Shown here one piece after another: positions 22,237-25,189 of a stretch of 25,189 nucleotides of DNA (within the stretch, counting starts at the first letter, position 1; every line of letters starts with the position of its first letter). The notes below the pieces were generated by a model that saw only the letters and a list, made by a program, of their open reading frames with translations, made no database searches and was not told where the DNA came from. The stretch covers positions 1 to 25,189 of IMG/VR virus record IMGVR_UViG_3300020163_000017; one strand, given 5' to 3'. Made by a program: the position numbers and the translations under genes. The stretch comes from a virus.

Positions 22237-23007
22237 TGTAGATTCTCCTTTTTCTTTATTTGTGTGTTGTATGGGCGCACCGTCTGAGATACCTTTGTCG
22301 TCTTCGGTTTCGTCTTCATCCTCGTCCTCGGATTTTTCGCCATGTGTAACAGCTTTACCTTCAGAAACTTCGAGAGCATGTGCTACCATTGCATAGACCA
22401 CAGTTTTCTGTTTCTCGGAGAGAGTATTAAAGATATCACCGACGGTTTCTTGTGAATTTTCAGTTCCAGTATCAACATGTGCGAGATCTTCTTTTTTCCC
22501 TTCTGCCTCCTCTTCTTCAATATCAAGTGCGTCGTGCGACAAAACACCCGCGCAGATGATTGCTTCCGTCTCATCGGTTGAGACAGTGCCGTCCCCATGC
22601 TCGAATGCAAGGTTGTCAATATATGCTTCGGGATTAGCGCCAGCAATAACGATTGAAACTTCACGAATAACTCCATGAACAACGTTCTTGGCCTTCTCCA
22701 CTAAGGAATTGGCATATATACTGAGTGCTGTAATATCTCCATGCTGAACAAGTGCCTTAGCTGTCTTACCAGATTCAGTATCATTCAGCGAACAGTATGC
22801 ATATACACCATCTTTACGATTCTCTAAAATCGCATGGCCAAGAATATTTTTAGGATCATTATGCATGTGCTGGTAAACAAGTGGAACAGTCTTTCCATCA
22901 GCATCTGCAAATGCATCTTGAAGAATGGTACGACCGTCCGAGCATTTCAGACCGACCTTGGTGGCATAACCACTAAAGTCAAACTTCTTCTTGCTGGTTT
23001 TGGGCAT
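21070..23007 (-). CDS. Prohead protease fused to HK97-fold major capsid protein
   Basis: 645 residues. Residues ~8-135 are a S78-type prohead protease: H47 or H49 (Y-Q-H-M-H-N-D-P) and S96 (I-T-A-L-S) are the likely catalytic His and Ser, with E116 close by. Residues ~140-257 form an acidic, low-complexity linker (EDEDEDE-type) that probably serves as scaffold. From residue 258 (MKKNIFDK) comes an HK97-like capsid protein ending TEHIDAL. In related phages the two are separate genes; here one frame runs through with no stop. GGAGGG lies before ATG 23007, and the frame overlaps the portal gene by 29 bases. A second strong ribosome binding site before residue 258 probably allows the capsid part to be made alone. 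Confidence 0.88.
   Translation of the reverse strand: MPKTSKKKFDFSGYATKVGLKCSDGRTILQDAFADADGKTVPLVYQHMHNDPKNILGHAILENRKDGVYAYCSLNDTESGKTAKALVQHGDITALSIYANSLVEKAKNVVHGVIREVSIVIAGANPEAYIDNLAFEHGDGTVSTDETEAIICAGVLSHDALDIEEEEAEGKKEDLAHVDTGTENSQETVGDIFNTLSEKQKTVVYAMVAHALEVSEGKAVTHGEKSEDEDEDETEDDKGISDGAPIQHTNKEKGESTMKKNIFDKTAPATGGDALKHEALTRDELRSIFSDARQSQSTLKNAFLAHGYMTISDALDSYEHRDDVLAHVNTYGIAENVDYLFPDARSSDSTPTFIKRNTEWVTKVFGGAKHIPFSRIKTLMADITADDARARGYVKGNEKVDEVITLLKRTTDPQTVYKKQKLDRDDIIDIVDFDVVIWLRAEMRMMLEEEIARAQLVGDGRSSMSDDKIKEDKIRPIATDDGVYTVAVTIAESATVAQMIDAIILGRKSYLGSGTPTFFTTPDVNGDMLLLKDSTGRRLYNTESDLAAGLRAREIIEVPVMENKIVVTLPAQQGVAGSQKRLIGISVNMADYSLGADKGGAVAMFDDFDIDFNQYKYLIETRCSGALTMPHSAIAYWRTEHIDAL
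22245..22250 (-). promoter_or_regulatory. Internal ribosome binding site for the capsid protein
   Basis: AAGGAG on the transcript, followed by nine bases and ATG (22236). It lies within the protease-capsid frame in the E-K-G-E-S-T-M stretch, exactly at the expected boundary between scaffold linker and capsid. Confidence 0.7.
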
Positions 23008-24253
23008 TATTATTCCCTCCTTTACTATTCTTGGAAAGGCTATTAGTGGCTGGCGTGGTTGAATTGGGCATGTTCCTGTTCTGTAATTCACTTGCATGTG
23101 GAGCGTCTGATGGTTTACGTCCAACGATCTGACGTAGTTCATTAGGGGTTAGAATTTCATTTCGACTAAATACATCAGCCATAGTTCCAATTTCGGTAGC
23201 CGGAATCAACCTAAATACATCACGGAAGCCCATGATTGATTGCCCCTGAGATCTTGCTGTTTTTGTCAAGAACTTTCGGAGCAATTCCTCAACAATGACC
23301 GTCACGATGGGTTCAATTGTCCGATCATAGTAGTTACGCAAAATTGGTTCAGTTGCCTTTCCATTGAAAATATCGTCCGTAAACCCTAATTGGTTGTAAA
23401 ACTGAACGGTAAGATATTGAATTTGGGTAAGAAGATTACTTTCAACAGGTCTATTTAACTGTGTTACTTTTTCAGTAGCATCAGTATAGGCCACACCATA
23501 CTTGCTTCCCTTAAGTTGAGTCTCGATAGACTTTAGTCGTTCTTCGGCTTGAACTTGTCGAGCTTCAGACTTAATTGTATAGGGAAGTTGAATAATTAGA
23601 TCAAGTTTTCCTGAACTTGTTGCCGCGTCAACACTATCCAAAAGACTCAGCTTCTGAATAAGTCGTTTAAGTGTAGAGTTGGGTTCGTTCATAACTGCAT
23701 AGAGTGGGTTCTCGACAATGCCAACCAGATTTTTAGGCATTAAGATTCGTTCTTTATGCCCGGTCCGATCGTTATAGACCTCAATTCGAACATAATTAGG
23801 GTACCACTCCACAATTTTACCAGTACGGATAGACATAATGTTATATGAACCAGTTAAGTTTGGGTCAATGCTTGTTTCAACTGGAACAATAGCAACCGAT
23901 CCTTCATCAAACATACTCATTACAATATCTTGAATAAGAACTCGGCCTGTTTGATCTTTATTGGCCTCGACGCGAAGACACTGATTAAGTGAATCGTCAA
24001 TGGTCTCCAGATATTGGCCATTTTCATCAGTTCGGACGTGTTCGATATTGAAACTTGCTACGTCTAATGCAATTCGATTAGTAATGGAGGTTAATATAGA
24101 TCGTTCATTGCGAGGGGAAAGTCTAATACGGGCGGGGTTTTGTGTTGAATTGAAAAGGCCCGTATCTTGATGGACATAAAAGTCAGATTCTGTCTTGTCG
24201 CGTGTTTGAAAGGCATTCCAAGCATGGGCAAGTCTTTGACCGATAGAGCTCAA
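22979..24253 (-). CDS. Portal protein
   Basis: 424 residues. Portal signs of the HK97/PF04860 type: SPRNERSILTSITNRIALDV near the N-terminus, DEGSVAIVPVET, a central KLDLIIQLPYTIKSEARQVQ segment, YNQLGFTDDIFNGKATE and FRLIPATEIG. It forms the dodecameric ring at one capsid vertex through which DNA passes. The C-terminus is low-complexity (N/S/Q-rich). It starts at TTG 24253, two bases after the upstream stop codon, with only a weak G-rich site, so translation is probably coupled. Its end overlaps the protease start by 29 bases. Confidence 0.92.
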   Translation of the reverse strand: MSSIGQRLAHAWNAFQTRDKTESDFYVHQDTGLFNSTQNPARIRLSPRNERSILTSITNRIALDVASFNIEHVRTDENGQYLETIDDSLNQCLRVEANKDQTGRVLIQDIVMSMFDEGSVAIVPVETSIDPNLTGSYNIMSIRTGKIVEWYPNYVRIEVYNDRTGHKERILMPKNLVGIVENPLYAVMNEPNSTLKRLIQKLSLLDSVDAATSSGKLDLIIQLPYTIKSEARQVQAEERLKSIETQLKGSKYGVAYTDATEKVTQLNRPVESNLLTQIQYLTVQFYNQLGFTDDIFNGKATEPILRNYYDRTIEPIVTVIVEELLRKFLTKTARSQGQSIMGFRDVFRLIPATEIGTMADVFSRNEILTPNELRQIVGRKPSDAPHASELQNRNMPNSTTPATNSLSKNSKGGNNNAQNQQEEV

Positions 24254-24255
24254 CC

Positions 24256-24735
24256 TTAACCACCGCCTTTCATAAGATTTTCCTTTTTATAAGCCACTTT
24301 ACCAGAGTCAAAAACTCCACGTTTAAGTTGCGTGAGGTCGTATCCGGCATCGGCTACTGCAGTATGAACTCCGATTTCGCCCCGCTTTGCCACAAATCGT
24401 AAAACTCGTCCCGAAGGCGCCTGAATATCAGGAATTCGAGAGTTCATAAGTTGAGCAAGTTTATTGTTGTATCGTAAGATTGTACTAGATGAAATTTTTC
24501 CTTTTGAAGTATAAGACATTGCCAGTTGAGTACGTACAAACTCGTTCATATCATTAGAAACACTTTTTTGAACTTTTTGTTTGATCTTCTCTCCTTTGGT
24601 CGATGCCCATTTGTTATCCTTTTTATCGAGACGAACTTGTCCTTTTGGAGTTAAAGAACCATCGGGATTTTGAAATCGACGAATGCCCCAGTGCATACCA
24701 AAGATACCATGATGTTGGAGGACTGTTTTATTCAT
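24256..24735 (-). CDS. GMHWG-motif phage structural protein
   Basis: 159 residues. The N-terminus LQHHGIFGMHWGIRRFQNPD with GSLTPKGQVR is the hallmark of a widespread phage protein encoded beside the portal or capsid genes; its function is not established. The remainder is basic and helical (KKDNKWASTKGEKIKQKVQK), followed by a segment ending KENLMKGGG. GGAGGAAAG lies nine bases ahead of ATG 24735. A minor head protein or head-assembly role fits its place directly before the portal. Confidence 0.8.
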   Translation of the reverse strand: MNKTVLQHHGIFGMHWGIRRFQNPDGSLTPKGQVRLDKKDNKWASTKGEKIKQKVQKSVSNDMNEFVRTQLAMSYTSKGKISSSTILRYNNKLAQLMNSRIPDIQAPSGRVLRFVAKRGEIGVHTAVADAGYDLTQLKRGVFDSGKVAYKKENLMKGGG

Positions 24736-24776
24736 TATAAATCACTTTCCTCCTCCCTATATGAATTTCATTGGCA

Positions 24777-25189
24777 TCAATATACCGAACCGAGGGCAAT
24801 TCGGCGCCAATTTGTTCCGGTTATGGTATTTGCAATTGGACAAGCGTATAAATATGTGGAATCCATCATAAGTTTGAAAGCATCAGAAACAGTACCATCC
24901 ACACCACCACCAAGAGTTCCTGCTGCAAATACATTTGTTCCGGCAGTAAATGTTTCGGTTGTCGGAATATCATTTCCTGCTACTCCTGCCACTAATGCAG
25001 TTATTATGGAAATATCCAATGCAAAGGCGCCAGCACTTACAAGTGGATGTGGTGTATTTATTCCATCGCTTCCATTGATTGCAGCAACGAGTGCCGACTG
25101 AGCTCCTGCTAAATCTGTCCCAACAGAAACATCGCCATCTAAGGCAGGTGTTCCTGCTGTAACAAATTTAAATACTTTTATACCAATAG
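24777..25189 (-). CDS. Phage structural protein, N-terminus outside the window
   Basis: The frame is open from the right edge to the TGA at 24779-24777, giving at least 137 residues; the true start lies outside the window. The visible part (VFKFVTAGTPALDGDVSVGT, DLAGAQSALVAAINGSDGI, LDISIITALVAGVAGNDIPT, TLGGGVDGTV, and the end NTITGTNWRRIALGSVY) is a beta-rich domain found in phage virion proteins. The TTG at 25019 is not convincing as a start because the same domain continues upstream. It may be a head decoration or structural protein; its exact role is unclear. Confidence 0.75.
   Translation of the reverse strand, partial: IGIKVFKFVTAGTPALDGDVSVGTDLAGAQSALVAAINGSDGINTPHPLVSAGAFALDISIITALVAGVAGNDIPTTETFTAGTNVFAAGTLGGGVDGTVSDAFKLMMDSTYLYACPIANTITGTNWRRIALGSVY

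Noticed and set aside
22979-23142. 45-residue N-terminal extension of the protease (start at 23142)
   Set aside because: It lies inside the portal gene in another frame and is unlike any protease N-terminus; ATG 23007 has GGAGGG at good distance.

Overview
The window is a stretch of tailed-phage (or prophage) genome. Every gene I can support is on the minus strand, so transcription runs from 25189 towards 1. The gene order is that of a long-tailed siphovirus structural operon: head genes at the right, then connector genes, tail tube, tail chaperones, tape measure, tail tip and fibres. No tail sheath, terminase, lysis, integrase or RNA gene is visible. AT-rich DNA, strong AGGAGG-type ribosome binding sites, TTG starts and the protein families (Gp37-like tail-tip protein, SPP1-Dit-like protein, GMHWG-motif protein) point to a Bacillota (Firmicutes) host. 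Two radical SAM enzymes fit an anaerobic, Clostridia-like host. The host assignment is inference.

Head and connector region (25189-20392): the end of a cut-off structural protein, a GMHWG-motif protein, the portal, and one long reading frame joining an HK97-type prohead protease to the major capsid protein. A strong internal ribosome binding site lies in front of the capsid part. Head-closure and tail-terminator proteins follow.

Tail region (20378-7538): a tail tube protein with a C-terminal Ig-like domain, a hairpin, two chaperone-position proteins, a gp10-like protein, a tape measure of 2812 residues (implying a tail of roughly 0.4 micrometre) with an internal 72-residue repeat, a Dit-like protein and a Gp37-like tail-tip protein.

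Baseplate and fibre region (7527-3912): a structural/fibre protein, a BppU-N-like small protein preceded by a perfect 91-bp-spaced tandem duplication, two fibre proteins with HxH motifs, and a 65-residue fibre-like protein whose ribosome binding site is partly inside a hairpin.

The most unusual part is the left end (3899-95). A 346-residue protein has a ~105-residue N-terminal domain followed by 48 consecutive five-residue units of the type N-G-[T/A/x]-x-[S/T/P]. Eleven cysteines all sit at the same position in the unit, ten of them as N-x-x-C. Directly behind it come two different radical SAM enzymes, one with a complete SPASM cysteine set and one with a reduced set. I interpret this as a phage-encoded system in which a virion-associated repeat protein is post-translationally modified, possibly cross-linked or epimerised, by two radical SAM maturases. 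A small unidentified gene overlaps the last enzyme and runs off the left edge; it could be a further member.
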